Origin: Minisyncoccota bacterium
GTDB lineage: Bacteria > Patescibacteriota > Minisyncoccia > Phycocordibacterales > UBA2100
Direction: 5' to 3'
NCBI GenBank assembly: GCA_016763615.1
Contig: JAESTJ010000028.1
Span: forward strand, 1 to 14,545
DNA: 14,545 bases
Under the pieces are notes generated by a model that did not search any database, had not been told where the DNA came from, and saw only the letters and a program-made list of their open reading frames with translations. The translations under genes and the position numbers were made by a program. The first letter of the stretch is position 1. Each line of letters opens with the position of its first letter. Positions 1-5,958 of this stretch are shown in pieces.

Positions 1-51
1 AGTTGCAAAGCGCGTTATCCATGAGGGAATTCTGCTTAACTGACATCATCT

Positions 52-303
52 TTAGTCAAAAGCGTCAGGATTCGCTATTATATAAACAATGAATCCTGGC
101 CAAATGATAAAATGCGGCATTAAGAAAAGCACGAACATCGCGACAGAATCCTGACCCGTTTGAAAATTTTGCAACTTTGCAAACGCAATCAAACCAAAGT
201 AAGCCAAGAAAATAAATGGGATTAGCACTAAACCACTTAATTTTAACATCTCATTTTCCAATTCATTTCGGGGCCATGGCTGTTCCATAATTGAAACAGC
301 CAT
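52..303 (-). CDS. small two-helix membrane protein, unknown function
   Basis: I do not recognise this protein. From the ATG at 303 it is 83 aa, with two hydrophobic stretches (around LVLIPFIFLAYFGLIAF and AMFVLFLMPHFIIWPGFIVY) joined by a short polar loop (KLQNFQTGQDS). It is therefore probably an inner-membrane hairpin with a short charged N-terminal part (RNELENEMLK). It lies downstream of dnaE on the same strand. The open frame extends upstream to an ATG at 366, but a possible promoter (344-371) would start transcription near 337, so I prefer 303; ATGs at 288 and 249 are also possible. No clear Shine-Dalgarno sequence precedes any of them. Gene reality is likely but not certain. Confidence 0.5.
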   Translation of the reverse strand: MAVSIMEQPWPRNELENEMLKLSGLVLIPFIFLAYFGLIAFAKLQNFQTGQDSVAMFVLFLMPHFIIWPGFIVYIIANPDAFD

Positions 304-343
304 AACCTGAGACGAACTGAAAAACGGGAGTGTTGAAAAACAA

Positions 344-371
344 TCTATATGATTTATATCATACATTTCAA
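344..371 (-). promoter_or_regulatory. possible sigma70-type promoter for the small membrane protein
   Basis: On the minus strand TTGAAA (366-371) is followed after 16 nt by TATAGA (344-349). Predicted transcription start is near 337. The -10 matches the consensus at only 4 of 6 positions in an AT-rich spacer, so this is tentative. Confidence 0.28.
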
Positions 372-412
372 TTATTTAACATAGGCAAACTAATTGTTTA
401 GGTTAACTTTAA

Positions 413-3400
413 CTACAGCGCCCGTACATTTTCAATAATAAAACTCAATTCGCCGTTACGTTTTGAGATTCTGCCTTTGAATAGTACGCAGGTATCGAGC
501 TCTAAAAGTTCACTGTGCTCTTCTAAAATACGAGGGAAGGCAACTGCTTCAATGGAGTCTTCCATGTCGCTTAATTTAACGAACGCCATTTTGTCTCCTT
601 TTTTTGTCAGAATAGTTTTATTTTCAGAAATAATTCCTGCCATGACAGTTGCAGTTCCTTCTCTATTTTTTTTCTTTACGTCAGAAATACTAGGTTTCCC
701 TTCTAATTTTTTTGCGTGTTCATCTAGTGGGTGTCCAGAAACATATAAACCAAGGAGCTCTTTTTCCCATTCTAATTTCTGCCTCTTCTTAGCATCATCT
801 GCGTCCACGAGCGTAAGCGCTCCTGAACTCTCTGTTGCACCAAACAACGAATCTTGCCCTTCAGGTTTCTTATTCATTTCTTTCTGAAATTCAATAAGGA
901 GATCCAGATTTTCCAAAAGAATTCCTCGAGTAGTAAATGCGTCGAAAGCACCACTTTTAATGAGCGATTCAAGTCCACGGCGATTCATTCCACTGCCACG
1001 TACTCGTTCAAGAAAACTTTCTATATCAATGTACGGTCCGTTTGCTTTTCTCTCTTCAACAATTTCGTGTGCAACATTTGAACCGAAGTTTTTAATTGAT
1101 ACAAGACCAAAACGAATTTGTTTCTTTCCTTTTACGACAGAGAATGGTTCAAAACTTTCGTTTACATCTGGCGGTAGAATTTCTATACCGATTGCTTTAC
1201 ATTCCTCTATAATCTCAGAAATCGTATCAACATCACCAGAATCTGCAGTAAGCAAGGCAGACATAAACTCCAACGGATAATTTGCCTTCATGTACGCAGT
1301 TTTGTAGGAGAGGTTTCCGTAACTTACCGCGTGGGCTTTGTTAAACCCATATGCTGCAAAGGTTTCAATCATCTCCCATAACTGCCGTGCCACTTTTTCC
1401 TCCATACCGTGCTCAATACATCCATCGTGGAACTTATCTTTCTGACGAGCCATTTCTTCGGGAATCTTTTTGCCCATAGCTTTACGAAATTTATCAGCCT
1501 CTCCCCAAGAGTAGCCTGCAAGCTCAACCGCAATAAGCATCACATCATCCTGATAAATAAGAATTCCGAACGTTGCTTTGAGGTACTTCTCAAGTCGCGG
1601 GTCAATGTATCGAACTTTTGTGGGGTCACGCTTACGAGCGACATAGTCTGGAATAAATTCCATTGGTCCTGGGCGGTACAGTGCCACCATGGCATTTATA
1701 TCGTGAATTACTGAAGGTTGTAGTTCTACAAGCCATTTAGTCATACCAGCGGAAGCCATTTGGAATACTCCCATAGTGTGACCTTCTGAGAGCATTGTGA
1801 ATGTCTTTGCATCATCCAATGGAATATCATCTGCAATAATTTCTATATCTTGAATTTTTTTTACCCGCTTAATTGAATCGGCTAAGACAGCGAGGTTTTT
1901 TAATCCAAGGAAATCAAATTTCAAAAGCCCCACGCCTCCATAGTCGTCAGCAATTGAGTACATATTGTACTGAGTAATCAATTTACCTCCCGTTTTATCG
2001 CTCTTTGGGTCTGGTTGGAGTGGTGAATATTCAATCACAGGTTTAGGGGCAATTACCACTCCAGCGGCGTGTACTCCAATATGTCGAGCGTTTCCCTCTA
2101 GTTTTTTAGCCAGATCAATAATTTCACGAGTCTCAGCGTCCTCTTTGTACGCTTGTTTAAGCTCAGGCTCCATATTTATGGCTCTATCGATTGTCATAGG
2201 GAAACCCTGAGCACCAAAAGGTATAAGTTTTGCGAGTCGGTCACCTACACTATACGAATGGCCGAGTGCTCGTGCGACATCTCGTACCACGGCGCGTGCC
2301 ATCATTGTTCCGAACGTTCCAATCTGAGCAACATGCTCAGTACCGTAGCGCTCTCGGGCATAGTCTATTAAGTCGTCACGGCGGTTGTCAGCGATATCCA
2401 TATCAACATCTGGAGCGGAAGGTCGCTCAGGGTTCAAGAATCTCTCAAAAGGAAGGTTATACTCTAAAGGATTTACCGTGGTAATACCTGTTAAATATGA
2501 AACTAGAGACCCAGCAGCTGAACCACGAGTATTGGTAAAAATTCCTGCCCGTTTTGCATATTGCAGCAAGTCGGAAACAACGAGGAAGTACGGTGAGTAA
2601 CCTTTATCCTTAATAATTTTAAGTTCATACTCTATTCGTTCTTCGCTTTCTTCTGTGGATGTAAGATTGCGGGTTTTGAGCCCTTTCATAACGGCACACC
2701 GGAGCATTTCGTCATAATCCTCATTCTTTTCTTTTGGGTACTCAGGGAAAATCCAATTTCCTAAATCGAGCTCTATGCTACACGCTTCTGCAATTTTTAG
2801 AGTATTTTTTAGAGCCTCAGGGAATTTTTTGAAATAACTCTTGGCGGTTTTTTGATTAATGAATGAAAAGTCTTCAGGTCGGTCAGCTTCATCTCCCATT
2901 AAAGGAGTCCCACTTTGAATTTTACGAGATACTTCTCGAGCGAGATTATCTTCGTGCTTCATATAGTACACATCCTGAGCAGCGACCAATGGCACATTTT
3001 GTTCCTCGGAAATGGATACGATTTTTTCTTGCAAATCTTGATGATCGGTGATTTCGGGGTGGTGGGTAATTTCAAGATACAAGTTATTGGTGAAAACCTT
3101 TTTATACCAATCAAGCTGCTCCGTAGCTTTGTTAGAGTCGTTGTCTTTCAGGGCTTTTGTTATTGGAGAATTGAATGAGGGCAAAATTGCGATTAGGTCA
3201 TTGCTATATTTTTCAATGAGTTCCTGATCAATCCGTGCACGATAATAAAATCCTTCAGTGTTTGAATAGGTCACCAGTTTAATAAGATTGTCATACCCTG
3301 CCTTATTTTTTGCCAACAGCACAAGGCGCGATGTGTAATTGTCGATTCGATGTTCTTTATCATGGCGAGCACGCGGCGCAACGAAGAAGTCGACACCGAT

Positions 3401-3589
3401 AATGGGCTTCATCTCTTCTTTTAGGCAAGTTTTGTAGAATTCGATTGCTCCGTACATGTTTCCGTCATCGGTAAGAGCCATTGCTGTTTGACCGTCTTTC
3501 TTGGCTGCAGCAATAAGTTCAGGTATTTTTGGCAGTGCATTTAATAGACTAAAATGACTATGAGTATGTAGATGAATAAAGGATGCCAT
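413..3589 (-). CDS. dnaE: DNA polymerase III alpha subunit (replicative polymerase), DnaE type
   Basis: Catalytic subunit of the replicative polymerase. It is 1058 aa, slightly shorter than E. coli DnaE (1160). Domains in order: PHP domain (about 4-210, starting HLHTHSHFSLLNAL); palm with PDVDMDIAD (393-401), giving catalytic Asp396 and Asp398, and the third Asp559 in LLKFDFLGL; fingers (YRPGPMEFIPDYV, about 638-650; GFNKAHAVSYG, 748-758); helix-hairpin-helix region (about 800-890); an internal clamp-binding pentapeptide QDSLF (912-916); and an OB fold (about 978-1055). The PHP metal ligands look degraded: N17 for Asp, D42 in TDDG for the usual TDHG, D67 for Glu, and Y208 in DVYY for DVHY. 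PHP proofreading is therefore probably lost, as in E. coli DnaE. There is no Shine-Dalgarno sequence before the ATG at 3589. It is transcribed divergently from rnhB. Confidence 0.97.
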   Translation of the reverse strand: MASFIHLHTHSHFSLLNALPKIPELIAAAKKDGQTAMALTDDGNMYGAIEFYKTCLKEEMKPIIGVDFFVAPRARHDKEHRIDNYTSRLVLLAKNKAGYDNLIKLVTYSNTEGFYYRARIDQELIEKYSNDLIAILPSFNSPITKALKDNDSNKATEQLDWYKKVFTNNLYLEITHHPEITDHQDLQEKIVSISEEQNVPLVAAQDVYYMKHEDNLAREVSRKIQSGTPLMGDEADRPEDFSFINQKTAKSYFKKFPEALKNTLKIAEACSIELDLGNWIFPEYPKEKNEDYDEMLRCAVMKGLKTRNLTSTEESEERIEYELKIIKDKGYSPYFLVVSDLLQYAKRAGIFTNTRGSAAGSLVSYLTGITTVNPLEYNLPFERFLNPERPSAPDVDMDIADNRRDDLIDYARERYGTEHVAQIGTFGTMMARAVVRDVARALGHSYSVGDRLAKLIPFGAQGFPMTIDRAINMEPELKQAYKEDAETREIIDLAKKLEGNARHIGVHAAGVVIAPKPVIEYSPLQPDPKSDKTGGKLITQYNMYSIADDYGGVGLLKFDFLGLKNLAVLADSIKRVKKIQDIEIIADDIPLDDAKTFTMLSEGHTMGVFQMASAGMTKWLVELQPSVIHDINAMVALYRPGPMEFIPDYVARKRDPTKVRYIDPRLEKYLKATFGILIYQDDVMLIAVELAGYSWGEADKFRKAMGKKIPEEMARQKDKFHDGCIEHGMEEKVARQLWEMIETFAAYGFNKAHAVSYGNLSYKTAYMKANYPLEFMSALLTADSGDVDTISEIIEECKAIGIEILPPDVNESFEPFSVVKGKKQIRFGLVSIKNFGSNVAHEIVEERKANGPYIDIESFLERVRGSGMNRRGLESLIKSGAFDAFTTRGILLENLDLLIEFQKEMNKKPEGQDSLFGATESSGALTLVDADDAKKRQKLEWEKELLGLYVSGHPLDEHAKKLEGKPSISDVKKKNREGTATVMAGIISENKTILTKKGDKMAFVKLSDMEDSIEAVAFPRILEEHSELLELDTCVLFKGRISKRNGELSFIIENVRAL

Positions 3590-3611
3590 AAGGTTATGCT
3601 ATGAACGCCTG

Positions 3612-3654
3612 CCCCGTAGCCAATCGAAGCGTAGCGAAGATTGTGGTACTGGGG
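3612..3654. repeat. imperfect hairpin near the dnaE start
   Basis: CCCC (3612-3615), GTA and CAATC (3621-3625) pair with GATTG (3639-3643), TAC and GGGG (3651-3654), with small bulges. The loop region contains the mirror-like sequence GAAGCGTAGCGAAG. It would lie in the dnaE 5' leader if transcription starts further upstream. Confidence 0.4.
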
Positions 3655-3675
3655 TGTAAATGGATGAAGTCAGCG

Positions 3676-3708
3676 CTCATGATGAATGTAGTATACATTA
3701 TTGATGAG
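3676..3708. repeat. 33-bp imperfect palindrome, operator-like
   Basis: Two 15-nt arms (3676-3690 and 3694-3708) flank a GTA centre. Twelve of 15 positions are complementary, with perfect ends CTCAT/ATGAG and perfect core AATGTA/TACATT. Read on the minus strand the centre contains TATACT, which could serve as a -10 box for dnaE. The symmetry suits a dimeric DNA-binding protein, but no binder is known from this window. Confidence 0.4.
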
Positions 3709-3731
3709 TTCGAGTTACCTTAAAGGTCTGA

Positions 3732-3772
3732 GTCTAGCGATTTCTCCTTTGAAAATGAGGAGAAATCGAGAC
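3732..3772. repeat. perfect 11-bp inverted repeat (hairpin) between dnaE and rnhB
   Basis: CGATTTCTCCT (3738-3748) pairs with AGGAGAAATCG (3758-3768) around a 9-nt loop. GTCT/AGAC outside extends the stem, leaving AG bulged. No T-run follows on either strand, so this is probably not an intrinsic terminator. Confidence 0.6.
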
Positions 3773-3851
3773 ATAAATTCAATATAGTACCCCAGGGCAG
3801 CCTCTCTTTTCTTTCAGAAAATTCACCTCCTCGCTTGCGCTCCTTATTTCA

Positions 3852-3879
3852 TTCAAATCCACAGATACTTTGGTAAAAT
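3852..3879 (+). promoter_or_regulatory. rnhB promoter, apparently leaderless
   Basis: TTCAAA (3852-3857), a 16-nt spacer, then TAAAAT (3874-3879) preceded by an extended -10 TG (3871-3872). The -10 ends 6 nt before the ATG at 3886, so transcription should start at or next to the A of the start codon. Confidence 0.5.
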
Positions 3880-3885
3880 CAGAAC

Positions 3886-4495
3886 ATGAAAATCAAATAC
3901 ATTATCGGAATTGATGAGGCAGGGCGAGGTCCGGTAGCGGGACCTATTTCTGTTGGAGCAGTGTGCGCCAAGATAGACGCAAAAAATAGATCACGAGTTA
4001 TTTGAGAAGGGAATTAAAGATTCAAAAAAATTGACTCCCAAACGGCGAGACACGCTGTATGCATGGATACAAGAGCATGCAGAACTTCGAAGTGCAGTTG
4101 GATTTTCTTCGGCTCAAATTATAGACAGGAGAGGAATCGTACCTGCAACAAAACTAGCAATGGCAGATGCCATGCGAAAGGTATTGCCAGATGATTGCGA
4201 TAAGTGGGAGGTCAAGGTATTGCTCGACGGAGGATTGCATGCGCATCCTATTTTTACAAATCAAGAAACTATTATTAAAGGTGACGAGAAAGAAGTGCTC
4301 ATAGCTTTAGCTTCAGTCATAGCCAAGGTTTCTCGCGATAGGGAAATGGAGAAAATGGGGGAGCAGTATCCGCAATATGATTTTGCTAAACATAAGGGGT
4401 ACGGAACAAAAAAACATTACGAAGCTATACGAAAGAATGGGTTTTGTGATGAACATCGGCGCAGTTTCCTCACAAGAGTGGTTGTAGATAGGTAA
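3886..4495 (+). pseudogene. rnhB: ribonuclease HII interrupted by a single +1 frameshift
   Basis: RNase HII cuts RNA of RNA:DNA hybrids and misincorporated ribonucleotides. The N-terminal part starts at ATG 3886 with IIGIDEAGRGPVAGP (catalytic D10, E11) and runs into TGA at 4000-4002. The rest of the protein continues in the next frame from about 3989 (DHELFEKGIKDSKKLTPK). Dropping one A from the six-A run at 3981-3986 joins the two frames smoothly as ...AKIDAKIDHELFEKG..., giving about 202 aa, a normal family length. Downstream are VLLDGG (third catalytic Asp), ASVIAKVSRDRE (fourth) and the C-terminal FAKHKGYGTKKHY. All four catalytic residues survive, which favours a sequencing or assembly indel, or a very recent lesion, over old decay. 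Transcriptional slippage on the A-run is possible but six A is short for that. No Shine-Dalgarno sequence. Confidence 0.85.
4031..4495 (+). CDS. rnhB: ribonuclease HII, C-terminal reading frame of the split rnhB
   Basis: This is the downstream open frame of the split gene, 154 codons if read from the TTG at 4031. That TTG is really the Leu codon of the conserved DSKKL motif, so it is not a credible natural start. The frame lacks the DEAGRG motif and its two catalytic acids, which lie upstream in the other frame, so alone it could not be an active enzyme. It carries Asp66 in LLDGG and Asp103 in SRDRE (numbered from 4031). Confidence 0.6.
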   Translation: MTPKRRDTLYAWIQEHAELRSAVGFSSAQIIDRRGIVPATKLAMADAMRKVLPDDCDKWEVKVLLDGGLHAHPIFTNQETIIKGDEKEVLIALASVIAKVSRDREMEKMGEQYPQYDFAKHKGYGTKKHYEAIRKNGFCDEHRRSFLTRVVVDR

Positions 4496-4523
4496 TTGAC
4501 GTAGGGGTATATTGAGGTATAAT
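4496..4523 (+). promoter_or_regulatory. strong promoter of the 4572-5129 two-gene cassette
   Basis: TTGACG (4496-4501), a 16-nt spacer and a perfect TATAAT (4518-4523). It begins directly after the rnhB stop codon. Predicted start near 4530 falls in the loop of the following terminator hairpin, so RNA from this promoter would lack the left arm and escape termination. Confidence 0.7.
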
Positions 4524-4524
4524 A

Positions 4525-4546
4525 AGCTCTTAAGAGCTATTTTTTT
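4525..4546 (+). terminator. compact intrinsic terminator of rnhB, nested with a promoter
   Basis: AGCTC (4525-4529), loop TTAA, GAGCT (4534-4538), then A and seven T (4540-4546). The stem is short, but the T-run is strong and the position is right for ending rnhB. Confidence 0.6.
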
Positions 4547-4571
4547 GTTCATTACATTTCAAGGGGAATAC

Positions 4572-4898
4572 ATGAAAAGCAAGAGACAGAAGAAAAGAGA
4601 CAAGGCCAGCGCTGTCAATATGCTCGCATATGGTATTCGCGAATTTGTTGCACTCAAAACTGGAATCGACGTATCGAAACATCCAAATCTTACGATTTGT
4701 GATTGTTGTGGTCGCTATCCTGGAGGAGAGGAAAATTATGATGGTGAATATTGTCATCTAAGGGAAACATCCAAGATGCCCGATAAGGGATATTGCGATG
4801 GATTGGTCCCAGTTGAAGGAATAACCATCTCTGAAAATGAAGTGTCTTTTGGTAGGACATTTTTAGATCGGCTACTTCAAAATAAGGAGGCTGTATAG
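4572..4898 (+). CDS. hypothetical Cys-rich small protein, possible zinc binder
   Basis: I do not recognise this 108-aa protein. The start at ATG 4572 is set by AAGGGG (4561-4566) five nt upstream; the open frame extends further but crosses the terminator. The N-terminus is very basic (MKSKRQKKRDK). The middle holds C43-x-C45-C46-G-R-Y-P-G-G, then C61-H62 and C75, an arrangement that could bind zinc. The C-terminus is acidic to neutral. It is the first gene of a two-gene unit: its TAG (4896-4898) directly touches the ATG of the next gene, whose Shine-Dalgarno sequence lies inside this one, so translation is probably coupled. The basic head and Cys cluster hint at nucleic-acid binding, but this is only inference. 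Confidence 0.7.
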   Translation: MKSKRQKKRDKASAVNMLAYGIREFVALKTGIDVSKHPNLTICDCCGRYPGGEENYDGEYCHLRETSKMPDKGYCDGLVPVEGITISENEVSFGRTFLDRLLQNKEAV

Positions 4899-5129
4899 AT
4901 GTACGCATATATCACAGCAATTTTCTTTCTCACTATGATTCCGATTTTCGTGTATGAGGGTATTCGTGATCGGAATCTATGGGAGCATGTTTGTTTATGT
5001 GTTCCTCGGAGTCTGGTCTTAGCGGTCGTTTGGCCCTTAGGGCTTCCCTTGGTGCTTCTAGCACTAACACCTTCATCACTGTGGGGCGGCTTTATGGCGA
5101 AGTCTAGCTTCCAACAGACGTTTCGATGA
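4899..5129 (+). CDS. hypothetical two-helix membrane protein
   Basis: 76 aa, no family recognised. It begins immediately after the stop of the preceding gene, with a consensus AAGGAGG (4884-4890) eight nt before the ATG, the best ribosome-binding site in the window. Two hydrophobic segments (YITAIFFLTMIPIFVY, about 4-19; SLVLAVVWPLGLPLVLLAL, about 38-56) flank a charged loop (EGIRDRNLWEHVC). It is probably an inner-membrane hairpin protein. It ends in TGA and is followed within 15 nt by a strong terminator. The tight pairing suggests that it works with the Cys-rich protein upstream. Confidence 0.65.
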   Translation: MYAYITAIFFLTMIPIFVYEGIRDRNLWEHVCLCVPRSLVLAVVWPLGLPLVLLALTPSSLWGGFMAKSSFQQTFR

Positions 5130-5141
5130 AGAAACAAAAAT

Positions 5142-5181
5142 ATTGGCCACGAATACTTGTATTCGTGGCCAATCAATTTTT
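5142..5181 (+). terminator. strong intrinsic terminator after the two-gene cassette
   Basis: A perfect 15-bp stem, ATTGGCCACGAATAC (5142-5156) with its complement (5159-5173), followed by CAATTTTT (5174-5181). Confidence 0.9.
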
Positions 5182-5203
5182 ATACTAAATACACATAAAA
5201 CTA

Positions 5204-5231
5204 TTGTTTTTTCTCACTTTTACTCTATAAT
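5204..5231 (+). promoter_or_regulatory. rpmF promoter with a leader of about 110 nt
   Basis: TTGTTT (5204-5209), 16-nt spacer, TATAAT (5226-5231). Predicted start near 5238 leaves a leader of about 113 nt before the rpmF ATG, long enough for translational control of a ribosomal protein gene. A second -10-like TAAAAT at 5332-5337 could give a much shorter leader. Confidence 0.5.
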
Positions 5232-5350
5232 CCTTTGCATTGTAAATAGCTTTGCAATTAGACTTGTTCCCTACAATCTTCAAAGCACATTTTGTGAAAT
5301 GAGCGCAGATTATTGTTTGGGGATGAGTCTTTAAAATACTAAAAAATACT

Positions 5351-5701
5351 ATGTCAGCACGAATGCGAGTTACTCGCGCACATACCGGCAATCGCCGTTC
5401 ACACCACGCGCTTAAAGAGCCACGTCTTTCTACGTGTGCGAAGTGTAATGCGCAACACCTACGTCATCGTATGTGTCCTGAGTGCGGTAGTTACCGTGGA
5501 CGAGAAGTAGTTGATGTAGTTGGTCAAAAAGCGGCTCGAACGGTGCGTCGTAATGCAAGACTGAAGGCTATGGGCGAAGACCCGCAAGCGGACGATGAAA
5601 CTCAATCTCAGAAAGTAGAAGTAAAGGCGGAAAAGAAAGCGGCTTCAAAAGGCAGCTCAGTAGCAATGGAGAAAGCTAAGAAGACTACTAAGAAAATTTA
5701 A
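5351..5701 (+). CDS. rpmF: ribosomal protein bL32 with a C-terminal extension
   Basis: Zinc-ribbon protein of the large ribosomal subunit. The core (about 1-60) has RRSHHALKEP and four zinc Cys: C29-x2-C32 and C42-x2-C45 (CAKC...CPEC), followed by YRGREVVDV. The N-terminus is MSARMRVTRAHTGN, not the usual MAVPKRRTSKSR type, and resembles L32 variants I associate with Parcubacteria. It is 116 aa against a usual 55-60: residues about 62-116 form a tail that first carries acidic and Gln residues (EDPQADDETQSQK) and then turns Lys-rich (KAEKKAASK...KKTTKKI). No Shine-Dalgarno sequence precedes the ATG. A terminator follows 22 nt after the stop. Confidence 0.93.
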   Translation: MSARMRVTRAHTGNRRSHHALKEPRLSTCAKCNAQHLRHRMCPECGSYRGREVVDVVGQKAARTVRRNARLKAMGEDPQADDETQSQKVEVKAEKKAASKGSSVAMEKAKKTTKKI

Positions 5702-5723
5702 ATAAAACATATTCCCCAGAAAG

Positions 5724-5749
5724 AAATACACACCCTCGGTGTGTATTTT
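5724..5749 (+). terminator. intrinsic terminator of rpmF
   Basis: AAATACACACC (5724-5734), loop CTC, GGTGTGTATTT (5738-5748): an 11-bp perfect stem with A-rich left and T-rich right flanks. Confidence 0.85.
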
Positions 5750-5771
5750 GCTATGACTTCCATTTACTAAT

Positions 5772-5929
5772 CACTTTGATTTATGAAATATTCGCTACGT
5801 CAGATTCCCACAGGTACGATTTCATACCTCATCCTCGCTTTACATAACTCTGCTATGCAAAACTTGTCTTCGGGCGAACTCGCACCTGTGGAAAACTTCA
5901 CTAACGCGAATATTTCATAAATCAAAGTG
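5772..5929. repeat. 158-bp element with 24-bp perfect terminal inverted repeats (MITE-like)
   Basis: The arms 5772-5795 (begins CACTTTGATTTATGAAAT) and 5906-5929 (ends TTTCATAAATCAAAGTG) are perfectly complementary over 24 nt. A second inner pair, CCACAGGT (5808-5815) and ACCTGTGG (5884-5891), is in register. The 68-nt centre (5816-5883) has no open frame of note. The element fills the space between the rpmF terminator and the nusB promoter. I see no clear target-site duplication. It could be a non-autonomous mobile element, a dispersed palindromic repeat, or a very long hairpin. Confidence 0.75.
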
Positions 5930-5938
5930 TGTTAAACT
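5930..5938 (+). promoter_or_regulatory. possible extended -10 promoter of nusB
   Basis: TG-T-TAAACT (5930-5938) directly abuts the right arm of the inverted-repeat element. No good -35 is seen. It would give a leader of about 14 nt before the ATG at 5959. Confidence 0.3.
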
Positions 5939-5958
5939 ATCTGTAATCCTGTTCTTTT

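Larger units (their letters stand above)
3590..3885. other. divergent dnaE/rnhB intergenic region rich in dyads
   Basis: No gene is visible in these 296 bases between the dnaE and rnhB starts. The spacer is crowded with symmetric elements. These are an imperfect hairpin (3612-3654), a 33-bp imperfect palindrome (3676-3708), a small palindrome ACCTTAAAGGT (3717-3727), an 11-bp perfect stem (3732-3772), and a distant pair CTGGGGT (3649-3655) with ACCCCAG (3789-3795). It must hold the control regions of both genes. Confidence 0.6.

Noticed and set aside
1..51. Short open reading at the left edge (could end as ...VIHEGILLN before TGA at 41-43)
   Set aside because: Too short to tell from chance; no motif visible.
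477..3178. Plus-strand open frames of 60-136 codons across the dnaE region
   Set aside because: They lie antisense to an unmistakable DnaE, have no protein-like motif and no ribosome-binding site.
3855..3863. DnaA-box-like AAATCCACA near rnhB, with similar bits at 14441-14450 and in the inverted-repeat element
   Set aside because: Single poor matches, no cluster and no AT-rich unwinding block, so no case for a replication origin.
5143..5334. 63-codon plus-strand frame starting inside the terminator
   Set aside because: Its start lies in the terminator stem and it spans the rpmF promoter; composition is not protein-like.
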